Source of the DNA: Pantoea brenneri
GTDB lineage: Bacteria; Pseudomonadota; Gammaproteobacteria; Enterobacterales; Enterobacteriaceae
Length of the DNA: 64,000 nucleotides
NCBI GenBank assembly: GCA_002095305.1
Contig: MIEI01000007.1
Location: forward strand, 1 to 64,000
Reading direction: 5' to 3'
Shown here: positions 27,654 through 37,055 of the stretch, in pieces
Numbering within the stretch: position 1 is the first letter of the stretch
Layout: every line of letters begins with the position of its first letter
Position numbers and translations under genes: made by a program
Notes under the pieces: generated by a model
Seen by the model: only the letters and a program-made list of their open reading frames with translations
The model's database searches: none
What the model was told of the DNA's origin: nothing

Positions 27654-28832
27654 CTAATTTGTCGGCGAGGTTTCGATCGCCACTTTTTTCTTATTGCTGC
27701 TGCCGATGAACGGTTTTTCCACATACAGATAAGTCAGCTTCGCCACGTAAAACGACACCACAAAAAACAGCGTGGAAAGCGCGGTATAAAGAACAAAATC
27801 GTGCTGCAGCGAAGGCAGCGGCAGCTGCTTGATAAAATAGAGCACCACGCCGTGCATCAGATAGAGGCTATAACTCACTTCGCCAACCGACATCAGGGTC
27901 TTATTTTCCAGCAGGCCAAAAAGCGCATTGCCGCTGCTGACGATGAAAAACACCAGCGCCAGGCAGCAGAGAAAGATCAGGTAGAAGAACTCGCTGCTGG
28001 TAAAGAACAGCGCCACCACGGCGAGCACAATCGCCAGTCCCGCAGCCCGAGCTGAGTTGCGGCCCGCTACCCAGCGGTCGCGGTACTGCCAGGCCAGATA
28101 GCCCATCGCGAACCCGAGCACCGGACGGGGATCGGTATAGGCGGTGCCCCACAGCCGCAGCGCCACCGCAATCACAAAGATCACCCCAATCGACCCGAGG
28201 ATCAGCAGCGTTTTGTAGCGGCCGCCGGTCACGCGATTAAGCAGGTAATTCAGCGGAATCGACAGATAGAGCAGCCATTCCAGCCGCAGCGTCCATTCGA
28301 CGCCAGAGTTAACATTGGCGGTCATAAACGACCCGATGTGGTAATTGCCGACAAACAGCAGCCACAGCATCGCCTGCTTCAGCGACGTCAGGTCCGGCAC
28401 CAGGTCGCCCTGTAACCAGCCAATCGTCATCACTACCAGTCCCGAAAACCAGAACATCGGCACGATGCGGCGCAGGCGCGATTTCATCAGTTTGTGGGTC
28501 AGCTCGCCGGGCGTCAGACCGTCGTTATCCAGCCAGCGGTAAAACAAAAAGGCGGAGATCATAAAAAACAGCGCCACGCCAAACTTGCCGCTGTTGACAA
28601 AAAAGTTGCCCTGCGAAATCAGGGAAAAATAGTCTTTATCAAATATCCAGTCATGATCGCGTGCGTAGACATAATGCGCGAAGTGCGAAAAAGCCACGAT
28701 GCTGGCCAGCAGCGCACGCAATCCGGAGATGCTTTTAATCCCGCTTTCGTTGTAAATGCCACGATGGAAAGAGAATGCGCGCAATACCAGCAGCGCCAGT
28801 CCCAGTGAAAGCACCATCATCAGTACGTACAT
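27654..28832 (-). CDS. Membrane O-acyltransferase (acyltransferase 3 family) in the exopolysaccharide operon
   Basis: The protein has 392 residues with about ten membrane helices. The signature region is SGLRALLASIVAFSHFAHY, with the conserved His, followed by KFGVALFFMISAFLFYRWL. It probably acetylates the exopolysaccharide repeat unit. It is GC-rich like the rest of this operon and unrelated in composition to the AT-rich acyltransferase at 896-1987. It follows the SGNH hydrolase gene by 35 nt, and the pair separates the polymerase from amsB. I do not recall such a pair at this place in the classical ams cluster. Confidence 0.85.
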   Translation of the reverse strand: MYVLMMVLSLGLALLVLRAFSFHRGIYNESGIKSISGLRALLASIVAFSHFAHYVYARDHDWIFDKDYFSLISQGNFFVNSGKFGVALFFMISAFLFYRWLDNDGLTPGELTHKLMKSRLRRIVPMFWFSGLVVMTIGWLQGDLVPDLTSLKQAMLWLLFVGNYHIGSFMTANVNSGVEWTLRLEWLLYLSIPLNYLLNRVTGGRYKTLLILGSIGVIFVIAVALRLWGTAYTDPRPVLGFAMGYLAWQYRDRWVAGRNSARAAGLAIVLAVVALFFTSSEFFYLIFLCCLALVFFIVSSGNALFGLLENKTLMSVGEVSYSLYLMHGVVLYFIKQLPLPSLQHDFVLYTALSTLFFVVSFYVAKLTYLYVEKPFIGSSNKKKVAIETSPTN

Positions 28833-28867
28833 TCCGCCCTGCTCCTGAAGTCCATAAAATCATTAAG

Positions 28868-29590
28868 TTAGCTGGTGGTTTTAAACACGCTGTCAAATTG
28901 CTGGCTTAGCAGCTCAAAAGTTTGTTCAGCTTTCTTTTTATAAAGTGTTTTGGTCGGGTGAATACAGTCGGCAGACATTTCGCTGCGCCAGTCATCCTGC
29001 TGCTTAATCAGCTGATACTGACGAACAATCGGCACCTGCTGCTGCTGCGCCACCTGGTTCAGCTGCCAGACGTAAGGCCAGACGTTCCAGCGCTCGGCCC
29101 GTCCACACAGCGGATTCGGCTGTTGCAGCACCACCTGCTTGTGATGCGCTCGGGCGGTTTTAATCAGGCTGGTCAGGGTACGATTAAAATCCTCAGGACT
29201 TTCTGCCCCGGCCGGCCGGTTTTTCGCCGAGTAGATGCGCGCATCGTTAATGGCGTAATTGATCAGGATGATACGCGCATCGGACTGCGCCATGCGCTGC
29301 TCCCAGCTGACCGGCGACCTGATCAGCTCAGTGAGCTGGGCACCGGGCGAGCCGTGATTCTCGATGCGCACCGCCGGACCATATTTCTGCTGCAACATCT
29401 GCTGCAGGTAGCTGATTTCGTTCTCTTTGCTGATGATATTGCGGCCGCCTGACGAGGTCACACCGGCGGTGGTGGAATCGCCATAGGCCGCGATAACAAT
29501 CGTGGCCGGCGCGCTCGCCGCCTGTACCAGCAGCGGCGAAGCGATCAGCAACAGCGGCAGACAGCGTTTCATCGTCAGCCCCCGTTTCAT
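28868..29590 (-). CDS. Secreted SGNH/GDSL-family hydrolase
   Basis: The protein has 240 residues with an N-terminal signal peptide (LPLLLIASPLLVQAASA). The nucleophile block is AAYGDSTTAG, the oxyanion Gly is in HGSPGAQ, the Asn block is NYAINDAR and the Asp-His pair is DCIHPT, so a full catalytic set is present. Family members are esterases or O-acetyl transferases. With an O-acyltransferase gene next to it, a role in removing or moving acetyl groups on the exopolysaccharide in the periplasm is a reasonable inference. The first ATG overlaps the polymerase stop (TGATG); an internal ATG at 29572 would also keep the signal peptide. Confidence 0.85.
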   Translation of the reverse strand: MKRGLTMKRCLPLLLIASPLLVQAASAPATIVIAAYGDSTTAGVTSSGGRNIISKENEISYLQQMLQQKYGPAVRIENHGSPGAQLTELIRSPVSWEQRMAQSDARIILINYAINDARIYSAKNRPAGAESPEDFNRTLTSLIKTARAHHKQVVLQQPNPLCGRAERWNVWPYVWQLNQVAQQQQVPIVRQYQLIKQQDDWRSEMSADCIHPTKTLYKKKAEQTFELLSQQFDSVFKTTS

Positions 29591-30728
29591 CAGTGAACCA
29601 GTTTAAATTCACGTGCCACCTCGTACCCCACCACAGCCTGTTTCAGGGAGATGGTGTTGTAGTAGAGGTAGTACATCTGGAAGAAGACAAACATGGCAAA
29701 CATCGCCGGCTTCCAGACCCGTTTCGACTGGTAGATCAACAGCGTCAGAATGATCGGCTCCACCTGCAGCAGGTAGTTCGACAGACGCGCGCCGGAGGAG
29801 TAGTTGTAGAAGAAGATCCTGATGCCGCCGCCGATGGCAAAGGTGATGATCAACAGGTAGTTCATCCGCCAGGCATCGTAGTTATCGCGCTTGAGCTGGT
29901 TGCTCAGCATGAAATAAACAAAGATGAACACCAGCGCGACGTTTTTCAGGTTGGAGACCGAGAAAACGCTACCGGTGGTGGCCGCGGACGAGTTGTCGTT
30001 GTTGTAGTTGGCTGCCCTCTCCCCGAGTGCCCCGAGGTGACCGGCGATGATCGAGACGAAGCCATCCCCCCGACTTTAGAGGCCGGAATACTCAGCACGA
30101 TAATCACAATCGGCCACCAGCGGCGTTCACGCATGAACAGGAACGGGATCAGCGTCACCACCATCACGGCGGTGTTGTGACTAAGGAATGACAGCACAAA
30201 GAAGCCGGTCGCCAGCCAGTAGCGCTTCAGGTAGAGCGCCCAGATCACCCCAAGGAACAGGGCCGAGCTGAGACCAAAGCGAATCTGGTTCATATCTTTG
30301 TTAATGAAGATATGCGCCGAGTAGAGCGCCAGCGCCATCACCGGATACGGCGACATCTTTTTAAAGAAGATCGCGTTGGTGCCCACCGCCAGGATCGAAA
30401 AAACGAACAGGAAGGTGCTGGCGTTATGGGAAATCAGGCTGGTCAGGGTGGCGATAGCAAAAATCAGCGGCTCGTAGCGGAAGAACGCCACGGTATTGAA
30501 GAAGCCGTTAACCTGAATACGCCGGATAAAATCTTCAAAGAAGTTGCGGTATTGGTAGTCATCCATCCCGGTGCCGAGACCGCGTATGCCGCCGAACACA
30601 ATCAGCGTTACGGTCGCGATGCAGAGCAGATACGTCAGAAGATGGTTGGTTCGTTCGTCTTTTTTCAGCAGGAGTTCAACCAGCGAAATCACCAGTAAAA
30701 ACCCTGATACATACCAATATGGAGCCAT
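29590..30728 (-). pseudogene. amsC: EpsG-type exopolysaccharide polymerase (Wzy; AmsC/WceL-like), frameshifted in this sequence
   Basis: Two frames together give a membrane protein of about 379 residues with some ten helices, of the EpsG/Wzy family (FGGIRGLGTGMDDYQYRNFF near residue 45). It would polymerise flipped repeat units in the periplasm. The ATG at 30728 has AAGGA at good spacing. Frame is lost at about 30070, where the minus strand reads AAAGTC followed by six G: the first frame runs on into a Thr/Pro-rich run and stops at 29946. A seventh G restores KVGGDGFVSIIAGHLGA and continues smoothly to the natural stop at 29590. A four-G tract would also restore frame. Sequencing error and phase variation both remain possible. 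Confidence 0.85.
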
Positions 30729-30970
30729 GGTGTGATTCCTTAATTCCACAAGTTCTCATGCCAACAGTCGGCGACGCTGATTGCCTTCCCGGCTGACGTC
30801 TCAGCGTGCCCGGCGCGCCGGCCCTTCAGGGCGTGCGACAGGCTGATGCCATGCTGGTGATGAATTCTGTTGAGTGACGCTCGCCATGCGATTTATACCT
30901 TCATCGCTTTTGTTGGTTATATACAGAATCACCTGTGTAAATTGATGCGTGTCGTCATTCAAAGGTGCGA

Positions 30971-30999
30971 TAAAAAGGGGCGGTCAGACCGCCCCTGCA
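30971..30999 (-). terminator. Intra-operon terminator/attenuator after wzc
   Basis: Stem AGGGGCGG (30976-30983) and CCGCCCCT (30989-30996), extendable to 10 bp, is followed on the minus strand by TTTTTATC. It lies 13 nt after the wzc stop and about 240 nt before the polymerase start. A stem-loop at this place is known in E. coli group 1 capsule loci, where it lowers expression of downstream genes relative to wza-wzb-wzc and is overcome by RfaH antitermination. Confidence 0.88.
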
Positions 31000-31008
31000 A
31001 CTCAGTGA

Positions 31009-33186
31009 TTAGCTTTTGGTTGGTTTACCGTATTCGTAATCGTAATAGTCATAACCATAGCCATACGCATTAGCTGCTTTACGCACCACGGCGTTGAGGA
31101 TCACACCTTTAATCTCAATACCGTTCTGGGCAAAGCGTTTGAAGCTGACATCCACTTCTTTGGTGGTGTTGGTTTCGAAACGCGCCACCATCAGCGAGGT
31201 GCCGGCCAGCTTACCGATAATTGACGCATCGGTAACCGCCAGAATCGGTGGCGTATCGATTAACACCAGGTCGTAGTTCTTGCTCGCCCAATCCAGCAGC
31301 TCACCCATACGACGATGCATCAGCAGTTCAGACGGGTTCGGCGGAACCTGGCCACGAGGCAGGAAGTCGAAACCGTAAACGCCCTGCTGAATCAGCGCCG
31401 GGCTGAACTCAGTTTTACCGGACAGCACGTTGGAGAGACCCGATTTGTTTTCCGCGCCCAGCAGTTCGTGGGTATAACCACGACGCATGTCGCCATCGAT
31501 AAACAGCACGCGCTGACCCGCTTTCGACACCAGAGTCGCCAGGTTGGCACAGATAAAGGTTTTACCAATACCCGGGCTGGCACCGGTGATCATCAGGATG
31601 TTGTTTTTGGCTTCCATCATCGCGAAGTGCAGGCTGGTACGCAGGCTACGAATCGCTTCGATGGAGAGGTCAGTCGGGTTACCCAGCGCCAGCAGCGTTT
31701 CGTGCGGATCGGTTTTCACCTTGTTACCGCGACGCGCCAGGGCTTCGGTGTCCTTCTTACGCTGCCACTCTGACAGAGGAACGCTGGCGTAGACATTCAT
31801 GCCCAGCTCTTCCAGCTGATCCGGGTTTTCAATGCCGTGATGCAGCAGCGCTTTCAGCAGTACCAGGCCGACCGACACGAACAGACCTAACAGCAGGCTG
31901 GCGGCGATAATCAGCAGTTTCTTCGGTGCTACCGGCGAGTTAGCGGTTTCGGCGCCATCGATGATGCGAACATCACCTACGGTGCTGGCTTTGCTAATGC
32001 CCAGCTCTTGCTGACGGTTCAGCAGCTGCATGTAGATCTCCTGACCGGACTGCACGTCACGGGTCAGACGCAGGATTTCCTGCTGAGTCTGTGGCATACC
32101 AGAGATTTTCTTGTTCAGCTGTGCCTGCTCACCTTCCAGCGTTTTGCGTTTTTCCAGCAGCGCGCGGTAAGTCGGGTGATCTTTGGTAAACAGCTGAGAC
32201 ACTTCGGCTTCACGGAACGTCAGTTCGTTCAGCTGGCTCTGCACGCTGACCGAAGAGTCGAGTGCTGATTTCGCTTCCAGTGACAGGTCAACCGATTCGT
32301 TCTGACGACGGAAGGTGTTCAGCTTGTCTTCCGCTTCATCCAGTTTGGCGCGAACCTGCGGCAACTGGGTGCGTAAGAACTCCAGGCTCTTCTCCGCCTG
32401 CTCAGACTTGCGCTCAACGTTCTGCAACAGATAGTTGTTGACGATCTGGTTCAGCACTTTGCTGATCTGCTCTGGATCTTCACCCAGATATTCCAGGCCC
32501 AGCACGCCAGTGTCTTTACCTTTGTCAGCAACGGTCAGGTTAGACAGGACCGAACGGATCGCCTGCAGGTTGTTCAGCTTGGTCACGGTGAAGCTGGTGC
32601 CTTCATCGGCGTGAATCTCGCTCACCAGCATGGTGATGTCGCCGTGCGACTCCAGCTGACCCACTTTACCTTTGAACAGCTCATCGCCATCTTTCGACAC
32701 GGTGTAGCTGTCCGGACCGGTTACTTCCAGTTCAACGTTACGCTTGTCGATAGTGCGTGGGATTTCCAGCCGCGAAATCGCGATGTTTGACGGCTTGTTG
32801 CCCATCAGGCGTGACAGACCTTTACCGATTACCGGGAAGTAGTTCTGCTCAACCACGGTATCCAGACCCAGATCGTCAACGGTTTTGCCGATCACCATGC
32901 GCGATTCAAGAATCTCGATTTCAGTATCTGAAGCAGGTGTCGGTGGCAGAATGCTGTCCAGTTCGTTCAGAACGGTGCTGGCATTCTTCTGCTCAACCTG
33001 GACTAAGGCATCGGCGCTATAAATCGGTGTCGCAAACAGTGTGTAGAGCGTGCCCGCCAGCATAAAGAAAGCGGTAACGGCAACAATGATCCAGCGATGA
33101 TCAATAAGCTGTCCCACAAGATGCGCCAGATCCCATCCATTCGAATCCTCTCCCGGCGCGGTTCTAACCTTGTTTTTTATATTCAT
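31009..33186 (-). CDS. wzc: Polysaccharide co-polymerase and tyrosine autokinase
   Basis: The protein has 725 residues. An N-terminal Wzz-type domain is bounded by two membrane helices (about 28-48 and 420-445). The cytoplasmic BY-kinase has Walker A GASPGIGKTF, Walker A' VLFIDGDMRRG and Walker B LVLIDTPP. The C-terminal tail is a tyrosine cluster (YGYGYDYYDYEYG), the phosphorylation sites. Cycling phosphorylation with the Wzb phosphatase controls chain length and export of high-molecular-weight polymer. The ATG at 33186 is chosen over a TTG at 33198 because it gives the AmsA-like N-terminus MNIKN. It is also known as amsA in Erwinia. Confidence 0.96.
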   Translation of the reverse strand: MNIKNKVRTAPGEDSNGWDLAHLVGQLIDHRWIIVAVTAFFMLAGTLYTLFATPIYSADALVQVEQKNASTVLNELDSILPPTPASDTEIEILESRMVIGKTVDDLGLDTVVEQNYFPVIGKGLSRLMGNKPSNIAISRLEIPRTIDKRNVELEVTGPDSYTVSKDGDELFKGKVGQLESHGDITMLVSEIHADEGTSFTVTKLNNLQAIRSVLSNLTVADKGKDTGVLGLEYLGEDPEQISKVLNQIVNNYLLQNVERKSEQAEKSLEFLRTQLPQVRAKLDEAEDKLNTFRRQNESVDLSLEAKSALDSSVSVQSQLNELTFREAEVSQLFTKDHPTYRALLEKRKTLEGEQAQLNKKISGMPQTQQEILRLTRDVQSGQEIYMQLLNRQQELGISKASTVGDVRIIDGAETANSPVAPKKLLIIAASLLLGLFVSVGLVLLKALLHHGIENPDQLEELGMNVYASVPLSEWQRKKDTEALARRGNKVKTDPHETLLALGNPTDLSIEAIRSLRTSLHFAMMEAKNNILMITGASPGIGKTFICANLATLVSKAGQRVLFIDGDMRRGYTHELLGAENKSGLSNVLSGKTEFSPALIQQGVYGFDFLPRGQVPPNPSELLMHRRMGELLDWASKNYDLVLIDTPPILAVTDASIIGKLAGTSLMVARFETNTTKEVDVSFKRFAQNGIEIKGVILNAVVRKAANAYGYGYDYYDYEYGKPTKS

Positions 33187-33198
33187 GGATAATCCCAA

Positions 33199-33633
33199 CT
33201 ATCGGCTTAATACGTTGACCCATTTCTGGGTAGCGTTTTCCAGTAACCCGTAAACCTCTTCAAAGGCCTCACGGCTTTTTCTGTACGGATCCGCAATTTC
33301 TTTCTGATTGAGCCAGTGCCCAAGCAGCATGGTTTTGCCACGCGCGGCCGGGTCAATGCGGTTCACCTGTTCAATCTGACGCTTCTCCATCACCAGAATC
33401 AGGTCAACGTTGCGGCACATTTCTGCCGTCAGCTGTTGTGCCTGATGTCCTTCCAGCGACAGGCCATGTGCGGCCGCTACGTCGCTGGCGGTCTGATCGG
33501 CCGGACGCCCTACCAGGGCACCCAGACCGGCAGAACTGACCCGGATATTGGGAAGCGCGCGTTTAAACAAGCGCTCTCCGGTTGGAGAGCGGCAGATGTT
33601 GCCGACGCAAACGACTAACACGGACGTAATCAT
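33199..33633 (-). CDS. wzb: Low-molecular-weight protein tyrosine phosphatase
   Basis: The protein has 144 residues. The P-loop CVGNICRS (CX5R type) is at residues 9-16, and the catalytic Asp is in DPYRKS near residue 115. It dephosphorylates the Wzc tyrosine tail. It lies between wza and wzc with a 9-nt gap to wza and about 12 nt to the wzc ATG. It corresponds to amsI. Confidence 0.96.
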   Translation of the reverse strand: MITSVLVVCVGNICRSPTGERLFKRALPNIRVSSAGLGALVGRPADQTASDVAAAHGLSLEGHQAQQLTAEMCRNVDLILVMEKRQIEQVNRIDPAARGKTMLLGHWLNQKEIADPYRKSREAFEEVYGLLENATQKWVNVLSR

Positions 33634-33642
33634 GGTGAAACC

Positions 33643-34782
33643 TTAGTTTGACCAGTTGCGGATACGCAGTGCGCTCTCGCTCACATCGTTGATACCCGCA
33701 ATGGTTGGCAGTAATTGCGAGATCACACGGTTCCAGCGCGTAAGCGGCGTGGAGGTGACATAGACGATGTCGTACGGTTCCAGTTGGAATTCAGTACCCA
33801 TGACCATTGATGCCGCATCTTTGGTATTCAACTGATAGATGTTGGCAATCTTGTTGCGATCGGTGCCGCGCAGTGGACGGATAACGAACACGCCGGTGGC
33901 GTCAGAGGTGGTTTGATCCATCCCGGCCGCATTGCCCAGCGCTTCAGCCAGCGTCATGCCGCTGCGATCCATTTTCAGGGTCGCCTGCTGCTTCACTTCG
34001 CCCATCACAAACACTTTCAGATCGTCATTACGCGGAACGTAAAGGATATCGCCTGGATAGAGCAGATGGTTCTGGCTCAGATCGCCGTTCTGCATCAGAG
34101 CCTGCAGTGAGACGCGCTGTTCGCGACCGTTGTGCGTCAGCACCACGTTGCGCCAGTCTGCATCCGCTGCCAGACCGCCTGCGGCGTTGATGGCATCCAG
34201 AATCGTCAACGGTACGTTGGTAATCGGCTGCTGACCTGAAGTGGTCACCGAACCGGTCACGTAGGTCTTCTGCGATTTGAACGAGGCGATGCTGACATCC
34301 ACCTGCGGGCTTTCGATGTACTGCGCCAGGCGACGGGCGATTTCGTTACGCACTTCACCTACGGTACGGCCAGCTACGCGGACTTTACCAATGTATGGGT
34401 AGAAAATCGTACCATCGGAATGTACCCAGTTACCGGTGTCGCTGGCGCTACGGTACTGACCGGCCGGCGTGGTTAACTCAGGGTGATCCCAGACGGTCAC
34501 GGTCAGCACGTCGCCGATGCCGATACGGTATTCATAGTTCTGAATTTCGTTCTGCAGAGAAGGGTTCGCCTGAGCCACCAGAGGCTTAGGACGCATTTTC
34601 TCTACCAGCGTTGGGGTTAACGGAAAGACGTTGACGTACTTATCGATGTCAAAGTTGCTGTCCTGCTGCTCGATGACATCTTTTCCCGATGTGGAAAGGC
34701 GCTGACCTGGTTCGATCGTACACCCGCTAAGAAAAGTGGCAGATACCAGCAAGGGTATCAATTTCATTTTGATTGTAATCAT
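33643..34782 (-). CDS. wza: Outer-membrane polysaccharide export lipoprotein
   Basis: The protein has 379 residues. The signal peptide ends in a lipobox (LSGC), so it is lipid-anchored. A polysaccharide export domain ([19 protein letters not shown]) is followed by SLBB repeats ([18 protein letters not shown] and [15 protein letters not shown]), and the C-terminal amphipathic helix ends LRIRNWSN. Eight copies form the outer-membrane channel for the polymer. The ATG at 34782 is accepted, although an ATG five codons later would also leave a complete signal. It corresponds to amsH. Confidence 0.96.
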   Translation of the reverse strand: MITIKMKLIPLLVSATFLSGCTIEPGQRLSTSGKDVIEQQDSNFDIDKYVNVFPLTPTLVEKMRPKPLVAQANPSLQNEIQNYEYRIGIGDVLTVTVWDHPELTTPAGQYRSASDTGNWVHSDGTIFYPYIGKVRVAGRTVGEVRNEIARRLAQYIESPQVDVSIASFKSQKTYVTGSVTTSGQQPITNVPLTILDAINAAGGLAADADWRNVVLTHNGREQRVSLQALMQNGDLSQNHLLYPGDILYVPRNDDLKVFVMGEVKQQATLKMDRSGMTLAEALGNAAGMDQTTSDATGVFVIRPLRGTDRNKIANIYQLNTKDAASMVMGTEFQLEPYDIVYVTSTPLTRWNRVISQLLPTIAGINDVSESALRIRNWSN

Positions 34783-35072
34783 TTAGATCTTCGCTATCAG
34801 TTATTGATTGATAGAGGCGAATACGCCGCTGTGTAAGCGTCCAACAAAAAGTAAAACTAACTTAATTAAGCACTGAACCTGTCGTTCATTATCCTTTGCT
34901 CCAATTGTTATAAGTAGTAACCATCCATCAGGGCGGAATAACAGTAGCAGAGGATTACGCAACGGTAATGACAATCTACTTTCTCCCTGACGATGGCCGC
35001 TAACAACGACACGCCTGACAACGGCACCGAACCACGAGAGCGCGCGGTTAACGCGCTCTTATCGCCTCACAA
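34783..35072 (-). other. Intercistronic region between amsG and wza with GC-rich hairpin
   Basis: This 290-bp non-coding gap separates the first and second genes of the operon. It contains an 8-bp perfect inverted repeat (35037-35044 with 35052-35059) 14 nt after the amsG stop. No T-run follows it, so it may act in RNA processing or attenuation rather than full termination. No small gene or clear promoter was recognised. Confidence 0.45.
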
Positions 35073-36506
35073 TCAATACGCACCGTCTCGCTTCAACACC
35101 ACACCGACTGTTTTAAACAGAATGGCGATGTCATTCCACAGTGACCAGTTTTTCACGTACCACGAGTCGAAATAGACGCGGGTTTCGTAGTCAACATCAT
35201 TACGACCGCTGACCTGCCACAATCCCGTCATGCCTGGCTTTGCCATCAGGTAATAATCAACATCACCGGCATAACGACAGAGTTCATCTTCAATAACCGG
35301 ACGGGGACCGACCAGGCTCATGTCGCCGCGCACCACGTTCCACAGCTGCGGCAACTCATCAAGGCTGGTTTTACGGATAAAATGGCCCACTTTGGTGATG
35401 CGCGGATCATTTTTCAGTTTGAAATCTTTGTCCCACTCCGCGCGCGCCACCGGGTCGGTACGCAGCACTTCTTCCAGCACTTCTTTAGAATTAATCACCA
35501 TCGAGCGGAACTTCAGGCATTTGAATTTACGGCCATTCATGCCAACACGCTCGTGTCCATAAATCGGTGGTCCACCGTCACGGCCGACCAGGAAACCCAG
35601 CACCAGCAGCGCCGGCATCAGCATCAGAATAATCGACAGGGCACCGACGATATCAAAGGCGCGCTTCAGGAAACGCGAGGTGCGTTTCGCCAGATTGTTC
35701 TGTACGCGTAAAATCATCACTTCGTGGCTGAAGATATACGCCATATCGGTGCCATACAACGGCACGCCGCGTAATGTCGGGATGACCGATACCGAACGAC
35801 AATTGTGCATCGCCAGCGATTTCAGCCATTTATCACGGTACTGGCTCTGCTCGAACTCTACCGCCACGATAAACTGGGTTTCGCTGTTGGTCAGGCTCCA
35901 CAGCTCCTGCTCATCACGCAACACCGGTACGCCGTCGAGAATGCTCTGCGGACAGGTGCCATCCACGTCGTAGAAGGCGATAACGTCAAAACCCATCACC
36001 TCTTCGCTCTGCAGAGCCTGCCAGGCTTCGTGGGCATTTTTGCTGCTGCCGATAATAATGGTTTGCTTTTTCCACATCCCGTAATGGTTAAGCACCCGCT
36101 TAGAAAGCGCGCGGCAGGTCGGGATGAAAATAAGCGCCAGTACCCAGGTCAGTAACCAGACAAAACGCGACATCTGCCACTGCGACAATGCGGTAATCGA
36201 CAGATCAATAACCGAGAATATAAGAATGGTACGAAAAATTTCTTTTAATTCGAACCAGAAAGGTTTGCGGTATGTATAGTGGCGCAGCCTTACCCAGAAC
36301 CAGCCAATACAAATTACTGACAGGCAGATGTGGGTGGCAATTTTTAAATTCATTTCTTTTTCAGAAATATCTGCCAGTGGCGAATCAGACTGCATATTAA
36401 TTAGCATCATCGCCACAAAGAACGCTGCGTTGAAACAAATTAAGTCTGAGCAAGCCAGCATTAATTTGGTGATAAGACTTTTAAACGTAAATTCTGTATC
36501 GCGCAT
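35073..36506 (-). CDS. amsG: Undecaprenyl-phosphate sugar phosphotransferase (WbaP-like, initiates the repeat unit)
   Basis: The protein has 477 residues: about four to five N-terminal membrane helices, a Rossmann-like middle domain, and the C-terminal sugar transferase domain with a further membrane segment (FDIVGALSIILMLMPALLVLG). The catalytic part has KFRSMVINS and RKTSLDELPQLWNV followed by MSLVGPRPV. It loads galactose 1-phosphate (or glucose 1-phosphate) onto undecaprenyl phosphate, the first step of repeat-unit assembly. AmsG in Erwinia and WceG1/CpsA in Pantoea stewartii occupy the same place. The start has AAGAG at 7 nt spacing. The precise sugar is not determined by sequence alone. 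Confidence 0.93.
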   Translation of the reverse strand: MRDTEFTFKSLITKLMLACSDLICFNAAFFVAMMLINMQSDSPLADISEKEMNLKIATHICLSVICIGWFWVRLRHYTYRKPFWFELKEIFRTILIFSVIDLSITALSQWQMSRFVWLLTWVLALIFIPTCRALSKRVLNHYGMWKKQTIIIGSSKNAHEAWQALQSEEVMGFDVIAFYDVDGTCPQSILDGVPVLRDEQELWSLTNSETQFIVAVEFEQSQYRDKWLKSLAMHNCRSVSVIPTLRGVPLYGTDMAYIFSHEVMILRVQNNLAKRTSRFLKRAFDIVGALSIILMLMPALLVLGFLVGRDGGPPIYGHERVGMNGRKFKCLKFRSMVINSKEVLEEVLRTDPVARAEWDKDFKLKNDPRITKVGHFIRKTSLDELPQLWNVVRGDMSLVGPRPVIEDELCRYAGDVDYYLMAKPGMTGLWQVSGRNDVDYETRVYFDSWYVKNWSLWNDIAILFKTVGVVLKRDGAY

Positions 36507-36730
36507 ATTTAACTCTTTATTTTATTTCCTTAAACCCGCCACGTCTCTCACCTGTATATTTATTGAGCGGTATAAATTCTCAGGGCTGAGCCGTTTCTGA
36601 GGGGAGCTCCTGCGGCCTTTACGCCAACGATCTTAACCATAAAACCAGCATTATTGTGATTAATTCCAACAGATTACTCTGACTTTAATCGACCTTAACG
36701 GCGCTCATTTAATAAACGATAAACGCGATT

Positions 36731-36762
36731 CAGGCACGCTACCGCCCTTGGCTGTCGCTGCC
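36731..36762 (-). promoter_or_regulatory. JUMPstart element with ops site upstream of amsG
   Basis: On the minus strand 36735-36746 reads GGCGGTAGCGTG, the exact ops element, preceded by GACAGCCAAG as in the JUMPstart consensus. It lies about 230 nt upstream of amsG in the transcribed leader. Its core is the same as the element before manC, including the CCAAGGGCGGTAGCGTG block. Confidence 0.93.
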
Positions 36763-36914
36763 AATACCGCTGTCATCATTCATATTGCTCTGCACGGGGC
36801 GTCGTATTGACGCTTAATGCATCAGTTATCGGACGAGATCACAATTCACAACATTTGACGTCGATGGGTCACGCGAATTACGACATGGGCGCAGACTTTT
36901 GCAAACTCGTTGCT

Positions 36915-36942
36915 ATACTAGTTATTACTGGCTTGTTTACAA
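36915..36942 (-). promoter_or_regulatory. Weak candidate promoter upstream of the amsG JUMPstart
   Basis: On the minus strand TTGTAA (36937-36942) and TAGTAT (36915-36920) are 16 bp apart; each matches 4 of 6 consensus bases. A weak basal promoter is normal for an Rcs-activated operon, but other placements are possible. Confidence 0.3.
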
Positions 36943-37055
36943 GTAGGCCCCGCCATCCCTGGACTATTTTAGGAAAAAGACTACCAGCCATTAGTATTGA
37001 CGCCACAGCAGCAGTGCAATCCTTTCTTCATAATTCAGATTAATGCCATGTCGCC

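Noticed and set aside
36807-37043. 78-codon open frame in the amsG-yegH intergenic region
   Set aside because: No ribosome-binding site, no known motif, and it overlaps the presumed regulatory region of amsG.
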